64,000 nucleotides of DNA from Synaphobranchus kaupii (lineage: Eukaryota; Chordata; Actinopteri; Anguilliformes; Synaphobranchidae), in the NCBI GenBank assembly GCA_029718625.1, contig CM056376.1, positions 125,240,674 to 125,304,673 on the forward strand. The letters are read 5' to 3'. Positions 48,242-61,795 of the stretch are shown piece after piece (position 1 is the stretch's first letter; each line of letters begins with the position of its first letter). The notes below the pieces were generated by a model. That model saw nothing but the letters and a program-made list of their open reading frames with translations, did no database searches and was not told the origin of the DNA. The position numbers and the translations under genes were made by a program.

Positions 48242-50012
48242 CAGTCAAGCCGGAAAGTCTGCACACTCCTTTCACCTTCTCCACGTTTTATTACGTTACA
48301 GACTTATACTACAATAGATTGAGTTCATTTTTTGCCTCAAACATCTACACACAATAGCCAATAATGACGAAGTGAAAACAGGTTTTTAGAAAATATGCTA
48401 TTTTATTTTACTGACAAAAATAGGTTATTTAGGGGTTACATATCTGTACACACCCTTAGCCTAATACTTGGTTGCTGCACCTTTGGCAGCGATTACAGCT
48501 TCAAGGCGTCTTGGGAAATAATAATAATAATAATAATAATAATGCATGGCATTTTATATAGCGCCTTTCTAGATACTCAAAGCGCTTTACAATGATGAGG
48601 GGGAAACTCACCTCTACCACCACCAATGTGTAGCACCCACCTGGATGATGCAACGGCAGCCATTTTGCGCCAGTATGCTCACCACACATCGAGCTTGGCA
48701 CACTTGTTTCTGGACATTTTTGCCCATTCCTCTTGGCATATCCTTGCAAGCTCCGTCAGGTTGGATGGGGAGCATCGGTACACAGCCATTTTCAGCTCTT
48801 TCCACAGATGTTCAATTGGATTCAGGTCTGGGCTCTGGCTGGACCACTCACGGACTTGCACAGACTTTCTCCGAAGCCACTCCTTTGTTCTCTTGGCTGT
48901 GTGCTTCGGGTCGTTGTCATGTTGGAAGGTAAACCTTCGCCCCAGTCTGAGGTCCAGAGCGCTCTGCAGCAGGTTTTCTTCAAGGATCTCGGTGTACTTC
49001 GCTGCATTCATCTTTCCCTCTATCAGGACTAGTCGCCCCGTTCCCGCTGCTGAAAAACATCACCACATCATGACGCTGCCACCGCCATGCTTCACTGTAG
49101 GGATGGTATTAGCCAGGTGATGAGCGGTGCCTGGTTTCCTCCAGACGTGACGCTTGGTATTCAGGCCAAAAAGTTCAATTTTGGTTTCCATCAGACCAGA
49201 GAATCTTGCCTTTTGGCAAACTCCAAGCGGGCTGTGATGTGCCTTTTACTAAGGAGGGGCTTCCGTCTGGCCACTCTACCATAAAGGCCTGATTGGTGAT
49301 TGCCTGGATGGTTGATCTTCTGAAAGGTTCTCCCATCTCCACAAGGATACGCTGGAGCTCTGTCAGAGTGACCCTCGGGTTCCTGCTCACCTCCCTGGTC
49401 AAGGCCCGTCTTCCACGATTGCTCAGTTTGGCCGGGCGGCCAGGTCTAGGAAGATTCTTGGTGGTTCCAAACTTCTTCCATTTACGAATGATGGTGGCCA
49501 CTGTGCTCTTTGGGACCTGTAAAGCTGCAGAGATTTTTCCGTACCCTTCTCCAGATCTATGCCTTGACACAATCCTGTTTCTGAGGTCTGCAGATAATTC
49601 CTTTGACCCCATGGCTTGGAGTTTGCTCTGACATACACTGTCAACTGTGGGACCTTATATAGGCAGGTGTTGGCAATCCCCAATCATGTCCAATCAATTG
49701 AATTTATCACAGGTGGACTCCAAATAAGTTGTAGAAACATCTCAAGCAGTATCAGTGGAAACAAAATGCACCTCAGCTCACTTTTGGGTGTCATATCAAA
49801 GGGTGTGCACACTTGTGTACATATGATATTTTACATTTAGATTTTTAATAAATTAGCACAAATGTCTAAAAACCTGTTTTCAATTTGTCATTATGGGCTA
49901 TTTTGTGTAGAATTTCTAGACAAAAAATGAACTGAATCTATTGTAGAATATGTCTGTAACGTAATAAAACGTGGAGAAGGTGAAAGGAGTGTGCAGACTT
50001 TCCGGCTTGACT
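48242..50012 (-). mobile_element. Decayed Tc1 transposon, minus strand
   Basis: Terminal inverted repeats CAGTCAAGCCGGAAAGTCTG (left) and CCGGCTTGACTC (right), flanked by TA on each side. The minus-strand transposase is in pieces. 49612-49175 holds the paired helix-turn-helix part (STVATIIRKWKKFGTTKNLP, GRPAKLS). 49011-48679 holds the C-terminal catalytic part ([33 protein letters not shown]). A frameshift and stops separate them, and a nested insertion cuts the last codons. No functional enzyme is expected. Confidence 0.92.
48513..48690 (+). mobile_element. Repeat nested in the Tc1
   Basis: Begins with (AAT)n, then TTATATAGCGCCTTTCTAGA, CAAAGCGCTTTACAATGATG and CATTTTGCGCCAGTATGCTC, motifs I associate with a common teleost retroposon tail. 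It interrupts the Tc1 transposase frame between codons for NKCAKL and the last about 20 residues. Family not identified. Confidence 0.65.
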
Positions 50013-50014
50013 CT

Positions 50015-51501
50015 ACATGGACACGAGCGTCTTCCTTTCTCAGGCTGTTATGGAAACACAACAGTTGAAAGTGCTGCGTTGCGGGTGCGCCTCAGAAGTT
50101 TCTGTCGAGTCATCAAGGTTTCCGACATACCGGGATTGCATTTGTTCACTCAAAACATTGTAACGTGAAACTGCTGGGACTCTTGCCATGCTCAGGCACT
50201 ATATTATTGAGAAGGGACATTTACAAAGCTTCGACAGAAGATTTCTCAGTACATCTGTGTGTGAGACTTCCATTTACCTTATAGCAGATGGTTGGAATGG
50301 TTGCTGAACTGCTTGCTAATAGGAATGTCGTGGGCGGTTGTAGGCTAAGTGTGGCTTGCAGGAATTGCACGCCATTCCCATACAACCACTGAACAGGGGA
50401 GTCGCAGCTGGTCCCTGCAGAAGTTTGTCAATGAGTTAAGCAATGAGTAAAGCAATGAGTAAGTGACATTGTGTAGAAGTATAGCACATATGAGACGGGC
50501 CCTGATAGTTTGTTCCCAGACTTGAACATTTGAGGCATGAACAGACACCACACCCAACCAGATTATACTGTTGTCCATGCCTACCTCCCACAATGTAGTA
50601 AAAGAAAGTGTGTCTGGTTTGCAGTGCTAAAAAGTTCCTTGCTGTATCACACAGCTTCTTTTGTCACGGTTGTCATTCGATGAGTCTCCAAGGAGTGCAA
50701 ATTGTCTTTTTTCCCCAATTGGTTTTAGACTCCATCTACACCCCAGAGAGTTTGACCTCATTATTTGTGAGGTGTGGCTGAAAGAGGAAAAAAAATAATG
50801 GACAGGGTATGAATCTGAAGAAATTGATTAATAGCCCTGTTCATTCTCGCAGATGTGCAAGCTGCCCTGAACCTTAGCAAATTAAGCTTTGTATCTCATG
50901 ACATTGTGACTGATAACATGCATGTTACATTTTTTGGTTTGTTGATTTTTTGGGTCCCTCTCATTCCATCCAACAACTGGCGCTAATCAGTTCCACCCAA
51001 GTAGTAATGAAGATTTAAATAATCAATCATGGCTATGACATGCTGCGTTCCCTCAAGTCCTTCATTTGAGAATTGGAAGTGACACGTCACCAATGCTGAA
51101 GGCTGTTCCAAATTGAAGTGGTCAGGTGAGATTTCTTAATTCATAATTCATTATTGTGAATTAATTATGAATTAATAAGAAAATAATGAATTAATAATAA
51201 GAATTTGTAACAACTGAAAACTAATAGTAACATTATTATCATTATTATAACAAGGCAATTATTATTTATCCACAACATATACTTCCACAGTTTGAAAAGA
51301 ATGCAAAACATTGTCCATCATCTACCATATAATTTTATTATCTACTTATAGATTATCATTGAATACACATGGATGTATGCTTGTGACTATATTCTATTTT
51401 ATAACATATGTGCACATGTTTTTCCTGAAATAAAACTAGCATTTGAATGGGTTGTAGAACGACAGAATAAAATAAAAGATACAATCTATTTGTCACATAT
51501 A
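50015..51501 (+). other. limch1 intron 1, nothing recognised
   Basis: AT-rich, with an (ATTA)-type stretch near 51140-51250. No exon recognised. Confidence 0.4.
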
Positions 51502-52099
51502 CAGATCCTTTCCAAAAAATTAGAATATCATGGAAAAGTTGTTTTTTTTCCATAATTCCATTCAAAAAGTGAAACTTTCATAGATTATAGATTCATTACA
51601 CACAAAGTGAAATATTTCTAGCCTTTATTTGTTTCATGTTTCATAATTTTGGCTTACAGCTCCAGAAAACCAAGCACAAGCAAAAGAGATGACCGTAGGC
51701 TTCAGCGGATTGTCAAGCAAAGACAATTCCAAAATTTGGCGGAGATGCAGAGGGAGTGGACTGAGGCTGGAGTCAGTGCTTCAAAAACCACCACGTACAG
51801 ACGTATCCGGGACATGGGCTACAACTGTCGGATTCCTCGAGTCAAGCCACTCCACTCATTTTCTGAAATAACTGAAGTAAATGCTGATTTTCGACACACT
51901 ATTCTAATTTCTTGAAATACTGTTTTGGGGGTTTTCTGGAGCTGTAAGCCAAAATTATGAAAAATGAAACAAATAAAGGCTAGAAATATTTCACTTTGTG
52001 TGCAATGAATCTATAATCTATGAAAGTTTCACTTTTTGAATGGAATTATGAAAAAAAAAAAACTTTTCCATGATATTCTAATTTTTTGTAAAGGATCTG
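51502..52099 (+). mobile_element. Tc1-like deletion derivative, long inverted repeats
   Basis: The ends are inverted repeats of about 170 bp (51502-51672 and 51930-52099), beginning CAGATCCTTTCC. TA flanks the left end. Between them a + strand frame keeps part of a Tc1 DNA-binding domain (KRDDRRLQRIVKQ, SASKTTTYRRIRDMGY) and then runs into the right inverted repeat. The catalytic domain is absent, so the element is non-autonomous. Confidence 0.85.
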
Positions 52100-54315
52100 C
52101 ATATAGAAAACACATTTGCAGCATGAAATTACACACTTAAGATTAGCCTAATTGTTGACTTGAAGACAGGCATGTTTTAATGCATTTCCTAGCACGCCGT
52201 TCATACATTATTGACCATTTATGTACAGTACTGCCTCTTTATTAGGCAACCAAGCCATAATAATTGAATTGCATTACATTTACGTTGATTCACATGTGCT
52301 CAAATTGCCTTCTTGGAAACTGCAATTCCAATACGTGTTGTGACACATCCTCCCATTCAATCTTAAAGGTGACAGCAGCACCTCTTTATCGATGAGGATT
52401 GAACTGTGCATTCCAAAGTGTTGCATTTTAACACTGCTTAGACCCTCATTCCCCCAGGCCCTGGGATTATTGCTTGGTGATATCATGGCATGTGGCTAAA
52501 GGGACCTGAGGGCTTGAGACAGCATGGAGCAAGCCTTATCCTGGTTACCTGACACCTTATCCGCTATCTACCGCTATCTGTTCAGCCACTGTTTGATGCA
52601 GGTATATGAAAGGAAGTCCAGAGCTGTACACCTGATAGTGTTTTGCGTTTTAAGGAACATGGTTAAGGCAGTGGAAAAGTTGCCTCATGCATTCATGGCA
52701 GCTAAAATGCATTTAATTTATCCTGTTCCCAAGTATTGCAAAAGAAAAACGTCTTGGCTTCACAGCATCAGTCGGCTATGTCACATTGGTGTATCGGCTG
52801 CTCTGTGAGGCAGCACAGAAAAGCGCACGTCTGCCACTGCTGGGCCAGGAAGCGCATGCACAACGTTACAATATGGTGTTTGTGCACAGATTTCCCAGGG
52901 AAATTGGCATTCATTAAAGGAGAAATGTGACTTTTTGCTTACTCTTATTTTCAAATGAATGACATTTGCTGTTTGATTATAGTTATGCATGCAACTTTGT
53001 TGGGTGTTCCTTTAGAACCTGTTTTTGTTCATAGTGGCTGCTTTTTGTTTACACTCCAAGCACACGTTCTGAACTCGCTCTCACGGTTTTATATATAATT
53101 ACCAGGTCTGAGTCTGCCGTTTGTAAATATTTGTTTGATGTCAACCGCTGTTGTCGTCCACAATATACTGAGTTGGATGCGAAATTTGGTTGCGAAACCA
53201 TGATTAATCCGCAGCCTTTTACCTTGTAAAACATGGATTTTAATCTATGATTTAAAATGTATTATCCATTACTTAAATACTCTGCAGTCCTGTTCATCAA
53301 GCCATTTGCACATGTGAAAAGTACGATGTGTCCAAATGGGTATAAATCTGGTGAAAGGGTTTTGCAGGGGATTGGACGTGGATGGTTGGGAACTCCGTGG
53401 CAGACGGTCGAGGGCATCCCTCCGGCCGGCGAGGGGAGCTGACGGCCAGCTGTGCGGCCTCTCCAGGCAGGAAGCTGACGTTAAGCAGTGGGCCTGGCAC
53501 GAACCCAGGGGCTCCGGGATCTGCGCTGCGACGGCGGGACTCCGCATCGACACGCTCTCAAAGACCCGCCTGCCCCCCGTGTTCACAATAACGCCCAAAC
53601 GGCGCATTTAGGCCAATGCGGTCGCCTCTGCGTTCTGCCAGGGCGGCCAAGAGTGGGAGAGTTTGGTCGGGAGACGCGGTTTTGACAATGGCACCGAGGT
53701 GCTATTGTTCGAGCTGCAGCAGCGGCCCTGTTTAAAATCCCCCCGACCCCCCTCCCCAAATCCTAATCCAGATTAGTGGCACTGCCGAGTGAAGCATTGT
53801 GACAGTGTGTGTAATCTCTGAGTGATGAGGTGGACAGCGTTCTGTGTGGTCTGTGCAGGAGTTCATGTTTGAGAGCTGGTAGTTATAGGCTGGGCCTTAG
53901 GGCGAATTTAAAGGAATGGTGGCATAGTCCCTTGGTTTTGTACTTCTGGTAGTAAAGCTCACGCAGTATTTTATTTTATTTTTTACATTTTTTTAAAATA
54001 CAGTCCATTAAGTTTACCTTGCTAAAATAATTCAAGCATGTTAGTCTATTCTGACTGAATTCTGAAGCTTTAACTTTGTGAGAAAAGTCTTGAGTACTTA
54101 AAAATGAAATGATATTTTCATTGATCATGCCAAGCACATGGCACATGTGAGGGCTAACAAGACCTCAAAAAAGCTAGAAGCGACCAATCAGCCTTTATGT
54201 GGGTTTAGTTTGGTCAGATAGCAGTGGTGCTAGGTACCCCATATTTGAAGTTGTGTGTTGCGGTGACAGACTAATCGGATAAGTTCCAGATGGGAGACCA
54301 TTAATTATGGCTCAT
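52100..54315 (+). other. limch1 intron 1, nothing recognised
   Basis: Includes a GC-rich block at about 53370-53720 whose overlapping short frames match nothing I know. It could be an alternative promoter or an enhancer, but there is no direct support. Confidence 0.4.
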
Positions 54316-54392
54316 TGTATGATCAACAGTCATATGATCAACAGTCTCAACAGTATGATCAACAGTCTCAACAGTGTGATCAACAGTCTCCC
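54316..54392 (+). repeat. Short tandem repeat, 20-21 bp unit
   Basis: About three units of TATGATCAACAGTCTCAACA with minor changes. They are followed by a 21-bp direct duplication (CTTAACTCAAATGTTCTGATA) at 54408-54450. Confidence 0.75.
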
Positions 54393-54665
54393 AATGCAAT
54401 TATTTATCTTAACTCAAATGTTCTGATATCTTAACTCAAATGTTCTGATATTCGTAGGAGCTGGCACTTGTTCTCAATGGAATTGGAGAGGGGTTTAATA
54501 GATTGAGTTTCCCCTCTCCTTTGATTTGTCCTGTAGGTCCTCTCTGAATAAAATCAGAACAAACCATAGTGAGGTTCTGTCTCTGTAAGGACATAGAGTT
54601 CCTCCTATAGTTGTTGAAACAAGGCAGTATTGGGGATTGACAGTGCTTTGGGCAATTTCCTAGAG

Positions 54666-54862
54666 CAGTGGTCCCCAACCCTGTTGCTGGAGATCTACAG
54701 TCCTGTAGGTTTTCATTTTGTCCCTATTTTGGCACACCTGATTCTGCTAATTCACAGCTTAACAAGATCTCTAGCTGTTGAATGAGTGAGGTGTGCTTTG
54801 TTAGGGTTGGAGTGAAATCCTACAGGACAATAGATCTCCAGGAACAGGGTGTGGGACCACTG
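54666..54862. mobile_element. hAT-like MITE (197 bp)
   Basis: Termini CAGTGGTCCCCAACCCTG and CAGGGTGTGGGACCACTG are inverted. The pairing continues over GGAGATCTAC and GTAGATCTCC-like sequence. Flanks TCCTAGAG and TCCTATAG match at 7 of 8 positions, fitting an 8-bp target duplication. Confidence 0.85.
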
Positions 54863-55488
54863 TCCTATAGACTCTCTGGTTATAGAATAAATTTTTGTAC
54901 AGTATATCGCAACAACAGGAAATAAAAAAAACATCAGCTTTACAGTTGAGTCCCATTGGACCATACAATACATTGTTTAAGAAACTTGAGGGGTTATTGC
55001 AGACCCTTAATCCCAGCCGAGGGGAGACAGCGTAGCGTGTTGTGGCCGGGCATGTCGCACATTACCCCTGCAGGGAATGTGTGAATAGGGCCATTTAAAG
55101 GTAAAGGAAATTGCCATTCATGGCTAAACTGAGAGAAAAGCTTTTGAAAGCACTCGTATATTTTTGGCTGTAGAACTGAAAAGAGTCATTTTTAAAAGAG
55201 GTACAGCTCCCATTCTGTGACGCCGGGGCCATTATCCCACAAACATCTGGTCACATGCGCAGCATCTCTTCAAGCATGTAATCTTCCAGGAGAAATAGCG
55301 GCAGAAAGGATTCATGGATATTTTTTTTCAGACAGACTGAGTCAAATCCCCCTGATCCAGTCTGACCTTCTGTCCCATAAATTGATTTAGCCACCCATCT
55401 AGTCATCAGGGAATCTTCTTGGGCCCAGAAAAGAGGAGGACAAGAACACAATCATGCCATTTCTCTATCTCTATCTCTATATCTCTTT
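54863..55488 (+). other. limch1 intron 1, nothing recognised
   Basis: No exon or repeat recognised. Confidence 0.4.
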
Positions 55489-55638
55489 CACTCACTCACT
55501 CACTCACTCACTCACTCACTCACTCACTCACTCACTCACTCACTCACTCACTCACTCACTCACTCACTCACTCACTCACTCACTCACTCACTCACTCACT
55601 CACTCACTCACTCACTCACTCACTCACTCACTCACTCA
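55489..55638 (+). repeat. (CACT)n tetranucleotide repeat, 150 bp
   Basis: About 37 uninterrupted CACT units. The repeat keeps several frames open (a Thr-His-Ser-Leu repeat), which is not a gene. Confidence 0.97.
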
Positions 55639-58600
55639 AACCTCTTGTTCTGAAATGAGCATACAACCCTTCACGCATTCCAGACTGGTGCAGCTGTGTG
55701 TGGAATTGTATTGTACGAACTAGCAAATAACACCGAGATAAATAAGAATATCTGAGTATGCCTTTTTCATCCCTCAATTGATTGCGAAACATGCATTTTT
55801 TTGATGATAGGTCAGAAATTAATACAGGTTCACTGCACATGTTTCAAACCAATTTCTGTAATGGCACATCAATTTTTCATTCTTAATCCTAATGGTATCA
55901 ACTCACGCAATAACTCAGCGAATCATCACCGCATTGATTTATTCTCGCTCGCTGCGGTTTTGGCACTTGCAGTGCACATTCTGAAACGTTTTACTTCATT
56001 CCCTGGGTGTGTAACGGTTACGGTATATAGCTGTGAAACAGGCGATAGCATCAGTGTTGTTTCTAGCCAGAGAGTCTCAGGCAGTTACAGTACAACAAGC
56101 CTCTTTTCGCAGTGTGGCTGTATCTGGGTCATTTCACTGAGATAACCCTCCGGTTTACGGTTCTGAGGTCCCGTGGGCGCCGGACTGCTTCTCGCAGCCG
56201 GAGAACCAGTAGAGGCGTGCTTGGTGCATCAGCAGCGTAAGAGGGGGTGTGGGTCATGTACACTCACTACACTGCGCAGGGCAGCATGGGGGAAATTCAC
56301 TCCCAAGTTGCATTAGACGGTTGCAGTAGAAAATCGTTCCTCCATTTTCATTGGTTACTGAGTGTGATGAGTTTCGTGAAGGAAAACTGATTTGTGATCT
56401 TATGAACAAAAAGTCATTTATGTGGATCTTCTCCATCTTAAGGTTTTCCTAATCGAAAATACTAGCAAGGCCTCCCAATATGCCAGGCTTTGTTTGTTTA
56501 TAAAAGCTATGGATTCAACCACATAGCAAGAAGGTATTATTACTTTGCCCAGGAAAATGCCCTGCACAAAGCTCCTGTGTCTAAGTATGCATTTATATAG
56601 TCCCATGTACATTATATAAAAATAAGGTAAAACCTTTTCTATGAAATGTCTTTCAAAAGAGCTAGTGACTCCATAAGCAGTATACACTTCCACTACATAC
56701 TACGTAAACACTCCTAAATACTTATGTCAGTAACCAAAAATAAGAATATGGTGTGTTATGTCAACACTGATGCAGCAAGTGACATTTCCATATCATTAGC
56801 ATTTATGAATGTCTGTATAGTGCTTATGAAGGTGCTACGTAGTGCTTACGAAGGAGTTAAATAGCTATTATGAAGAAGACTGTTACTATTCAAAGAAAGT
56901 TACAAAATATAAAACCCCCAAATTGCTTGTGTATTTTGCTACAGTTATATTTGTATATGATTAATAGAAAAGGTTGCTGCGCTGCCCCTATGTTAAACGC
57001 ATTGTGATTGTTTGTCTGCATGGTTCCATAGTCCAGGGGTTCATGTTGATGGCTCTCTGAGTGCTGTTCTTGTTTTTTTATGATGACAGCAAGCAGAATT
57101 TTCACATTGAGGTCAACAGCTGGAACACAGTGGTGTTGTGAGAGGCATCGTTTAGGACAGGAACTAAAAACCCCTGCGCTTCAGAAAGCATCAGGAGGCA
57201 AGATGTTCATTGTGTTGTCCAATGTGAGACATTGTGGAAGTGCATCCTGCATCATTCCGCAACATTCAGCTCAACCTTCACTGGAGTGAGTACTTTTTGA
57301 TGTCATAGGTGGGCAAGTCAGTATGAGTGGGATGGAACAAAACCAATGTAATTCTCAACGCCCTCACCAGCATCAGCTCATCTTACGTAACAGTCTACCA
57401 CACAGTCGTTTACATAAACCCCAGAAAGGCTTTAGCAGTGACTAAACGAGAGTCTAACTAAGCTATGATGTATTAAAAATAAAACAACTTTTCTAAGTTC
57501 CAAATCTCTAGCTAGAACATTCCACCAGCTCTGGTTGTTGGGTAAGAACAAATTGCGATGTTCATACTGACCTTTGCATGTAAGGCAAGTACCTAACATT
57601 TGTTATCTGTGTTAATTTGTGATGTAACATGCAGCAAATTATATAATACAGGTAGATTTGCTGGAAAAACCACAGCTGTACCTATTACCCCAATACTTCC
57701 ATTCTCATCTGTATTTTGAAATGAAGTCTATGGAAGAATTAATTTAGCTAGCATAATGACCTAAATTAGATAATTTTCTTACCATTACCATTATACCCAG
57801 GACAACCATTCAAACAGTACATCAAGTTTAATTAGCAAAAGGCAGTTGACCTAAAAAATATTTTGTTTCATCACAGCACGTAAAGACTTTGACTCAAACT
57901 GAGGTAGGAACTGCAAAGGCTAGGCTGATGATGGTTTACTCTTGGGTTGGGACGGCCCACAAGATGGCTATTATTGGACTGCTGCTCTCACACAGAGGAG
58001 TACTGCTAAAAAAGGCATGTTAGGGGGGACATAAAATACCACATTTGGCCATGATGTGTTCTTTGCTGGGACAAGTGCCGATAGGCAATAAACTTCTAGA
58101 AATTTCATTCTCAAAGGAATTAACTTTAATTTTTACCATGGATCCATTATAAATGAACGTGGTTAGAACTTTTACTGAGCCATTACTAAATCAAGTGAAA
58201 TGTTGTCTGTCCACCACCCCTCCAACAAATTAAAATTCATTGCAACAGCCCTTTAAAAAACCCAAGGTGCTTACATGGTGCGATCGTCCAATGAAATGGC
58301 TTGGAGCTGCACAGCAACAGTCTCAGCACTCAGACTTGGCAGCCTCGTTTGGTCTCTGTTGCATTATTTGGAAATGCAATAAAACATACTCTCAGTTTAT
58401 AACTGTTGCTTAAAGCAGCTTTTATAGCTTCCGTTGACATTTAGCTTGTTTAGTAAAGGGGCATTTTTAATTTTATTTTTTATTGGGACACATGCTAAAA
58501 TTGTTCAAATTACAGAGAATGAAATAGTGTAATTGCAGTAAGCACGATAACCAGATTCCACATCGGCGTTGTGTTGGTGCACACCCTGGAAATCCAAAAA

Positions 58601-58858
58601 CGGTTTGATTCAAGACTCATGATTCAATTCAGCATTTCTGCCTGATACAAACACATAGTCTGTCTGCTTGTCTTTGCCTTCCAGAAGTTTTTGAATTGTC
58701 ACGTTTTTCAATTTCTGTTGCGCTTTGTTCACATTTATGAATATTATAATCAGAAATTACAATTTTGTGCAAAGGGCTTGATTCATGGATGGATTCATTG
58801 ACTCAGTCGGCTGCATTGCTGCGGTTTTCTGAGCTGTGAAATCCCTTTTATACGCGAA

Positions 58859-58896
<38 letters not shown>

Positions 58897-61704
58897 TGTC
58901 CCCGTGTGCAGTGCTTGCTCCCTCCTCCTCAAATGAAACTCCTCGTTCAGTCCGCTCAGACTTCTCAGCTTCCTGTTTTAGATCACACTCTCTGACATTT
59001 TATTCATCCGCCTTCCAATACAAAAGCTCCTTTCTTCCCTTGTCAGCCCCTCCCTGTTGTGGATCCCTGATCTGTTTGTCCAAAATGCGCGTTTGGGGTT
59101 CCTCTGCGCCAGAGATGAAGCAGGCCGGGGAGGTGCCAGCAGCCCCTTTTTGCGGTGCCCGCGTGGGCCCCCCGAGGGCCCCCCGACTGACAATGACCAT
59201 GAATGGTCTCTTTCAAAAGGGGGGTGCAGAGGGCGGTGCTCATTGTCCATGAGGCACGTACATGTCTCCTCCCCCTTCCACTTCCCCAGTGCTCCTGTGC
59301 CTCTGACGACCCCCCCACCTCCCCCCGTAACCAGCTGGTCACCCCAGCAACAATGTGTCCGTCATCAGCCCGGCTGCCGTTGACACAATCGGCCCTCGGC
59401 TGACCGGCATGCGCCGGAATGCTCCCAGACCCGCGCTGCGGACGCCATTCTGGCTCCATCTTCATATAAATTCCTGGTTGGTGTTATGAACTGGAACTAA
59501 CTGTGGAGCTTCTGAAATGATACCTTCTCTGAAAGGAAGACATTTTTTCCTTCGCTTGCCGTGTGCCGTGTAGCTGTGCTGTATTCTCACCCTCTGACAT
59601 CTGAACTTGTTAAGAGGATAAGGAGGGTGGAGTAGAGCAGCAAGTGAAAGGCTTTATCCAGCCAGGAGCCCGGGTTTAGACTAAGCCCTCTTAGTGGTGA
59701 AGTAACGTGCAGAAAAGTGACTGAGATATTTTGAGAATGCTGCTTCATGAACACATTTGCACGGGGTTAATCTAGGTAACCCAGTTTCTCCCGTCCCAGA
59801 TAAGCACAGGTTAGCAGGTTAGGATGATCTCAGATCGGCTTCCCGTGTCCGTTTGGTGTCCATTCAAGGGACAGCCTCCCCTTTTCACTTGTCCTTAGAC
59901 CATGGGTTGCCAGAGTGAGAGATGGCTTTCCCTTCCCCGTATAAGGAGATTAGAGAACATGGCGAGCTAATGGAATTACTTGTTTTTGATATGATTGATG
60001 TGTTCCATTTCAGTGTGGCTGATAGTTTGTAGTTCTGTCGTTTGTATATGTCGATTGAATGCACAATGGGGTTTAATGTTTAGGTGTCAATGTTTCCTCT
60101 CACACTGGTCCTCTGTGTCCGACTCATTTTGGTCTTGTAATAACATCGTCAGCTCCTGCTCTGCACGTTGGTACGGGTGTTTTGTGAGCTGTGTGTTTTA
60201 GGTTGCAGGAAGTTCTACTCTTGAAGGTTTTTATAGCACCCAACCCTGTTTATTTTGGGATTAGTTATGATGCTTGTGTAAAGGTGACCATGAGCAGTTT
60301 GCTTGTATCCATTAGGTGGATGAGATCCGCCAAATCCTGCTTGGGTTGAGCTCTATCAAGATTTTCACCCCATCACTCCATCATTGACAAATACCAGAAT
60401 ATACAGTATATGATTTTTATAATATGAATTGATAAATTAATTAATGATAAATAGCTGGGCTCAGTGAGCACTTAATATAAAGCACATTAGCCACAGGGTG
60501 GTATTGAGCTTACTATGGCTTGCATATCCACTGGGGTACATGAATACTTCACCTAAGCTTCTACATATTAGCACCTTGTTGTTTTAATAACTATTTTGAT
60601 ACTATTTCAAAAATGCATTTTAGAAATTATTTTAACGGAAGATAATTAGGCCAAGGCTACTTTATCACCATTTAAAATACAGTTTGCTTGAGTCGCTATT
60701 ATGAAATTCTGTTGGAATGGTTTTAAAAGAATCCCAGGATGTGTTTACACATGTTGAAATAACAACTGAAAAATGTCAGCATGTTAAGATGTTTGTTCTA
60801 GCACTCTGCTTTTCAGAAAGCATGCATGTACTGGCTCTGTTATCTTTAACGTTTCAAAAGGTTTGCGTTTGTAGCAGCGCTACTATAATTTCATTAATAG
60901 CTTGCTACCACTGTTGGGTGACAGTCTATTAAAGGCTGTGTTCCAGTAAAGTTTGGTAAATACTGTGGCTCCTTCAGCTGCAGTCATTTTTTTTTTTCTG
61001 ACGGGCGCTCAACTTTGGGGTTTAGACCTGCGTTTTGATATGCTTATTAATTTCCGCATGACAGTTTTATGGTGAGGCTCACCGGAGTCATGTTGCTTCA
61101 CATTCCCTTTCTGTCTGTTGCGGACTGCGAAAGGCTAGTACTTGGCTCCCTGTGCATCTCCTTGCACAAACTTAACCCAGGTGTGTGCATTCAGTTCCAG
61201 GTTCTATAGTTGCAGGCTCCTTTCTTTTTAGCTGCATCCATTTTCCTGACAAAATGTACCCGTATAGCTAGTTAGCGATATTAATATTTGTGCTAAAGTG
61301 TTATCATATCTTGTAGCTTGAGATGTACACATTTTCAACTAATCAAAGCAGCTGCAGCATAGGACTGTTTCCATAGAAACTCCCTCTACAGTGAAAAGGA
61401 GGTGACTGAAGTTGACTGATATTGATATGGATGATAACCGTACCACATTCCGTATTGAAACAACAGCATTGTATTTGGAAATACCACGGTACATTCTCAG
61501 AAGAAAGGGTTCCAAAAGGCTCCTTTATGTCTCCATACTGGAACCCTATTTAGTTCCCTATTTACAGCAAAGCTGTATATACTGTACTTCCTCCCCATTT
61601 CACTGTCACACGTGCCCTTTATGTACACTCAGTCTGTTTCATACATCATATATGCTATCTGGGGGCTTAGAGCTGGCTTAGAGCTGGCATTTCCCATTTC
61701 CCCT
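55639..61704 (+). other. limch1 intron 1, long non-coding part
   Basis: No exon recognised. A GC-rich block at 58900-59460, just after a (TC)n tract, has several overlapping short frames but no family match. It might be an alternative first exon or promoter of limch1, without direct support. Confidence 0.4.
58862..58892 (+). repeat. (TC)n dinucleotide repeat
   Basis: About 15 CT units in front of a GC-rich block. Confidence 0.95.
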
Positions 61705-61795
61705 TTCCTCCCCTTTCTGTTCTGTTGAGCGTCTTTGTGACAGTCATCTGTGAAAAGCACTATATAAATAAAATTGAATTGAATTGAATATATAC
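61705..61795 (+). mobile_element. LINE-type 3' tail
   Basis: GTGAAAAGCACTATATAAATA followed by AAATTGAATTGAATTGAA, the characteristic 3' end with short tandem tail of an L2-like teleost LINE. Strongly 5' truncated. Confidence 0.65.

Noticed and set aside
48626..49631. Plus-strand open frames of 99-164 codons
   Set aside because: They are shadows of the minus-strand Tc1 transposase.
53269..53685. Open frames of 91-112 codons on both strands
   Set aside because: GC-rich sequence keeps all frames open, and no family similarity was recognised.
55419..55723. Protein of Thr-His-Ser-Leu repeats
   Set aside because: Pure translation of the (CACT)n repeat, which is open in several frames.
58836..59465. 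Open frames of 138-140 codons around a GC-rich block
   Set aside because: Overlapping frames on both strands next to a (TC)n tract, with no motif or splice evidence. Noted only as a possible regulatory block.
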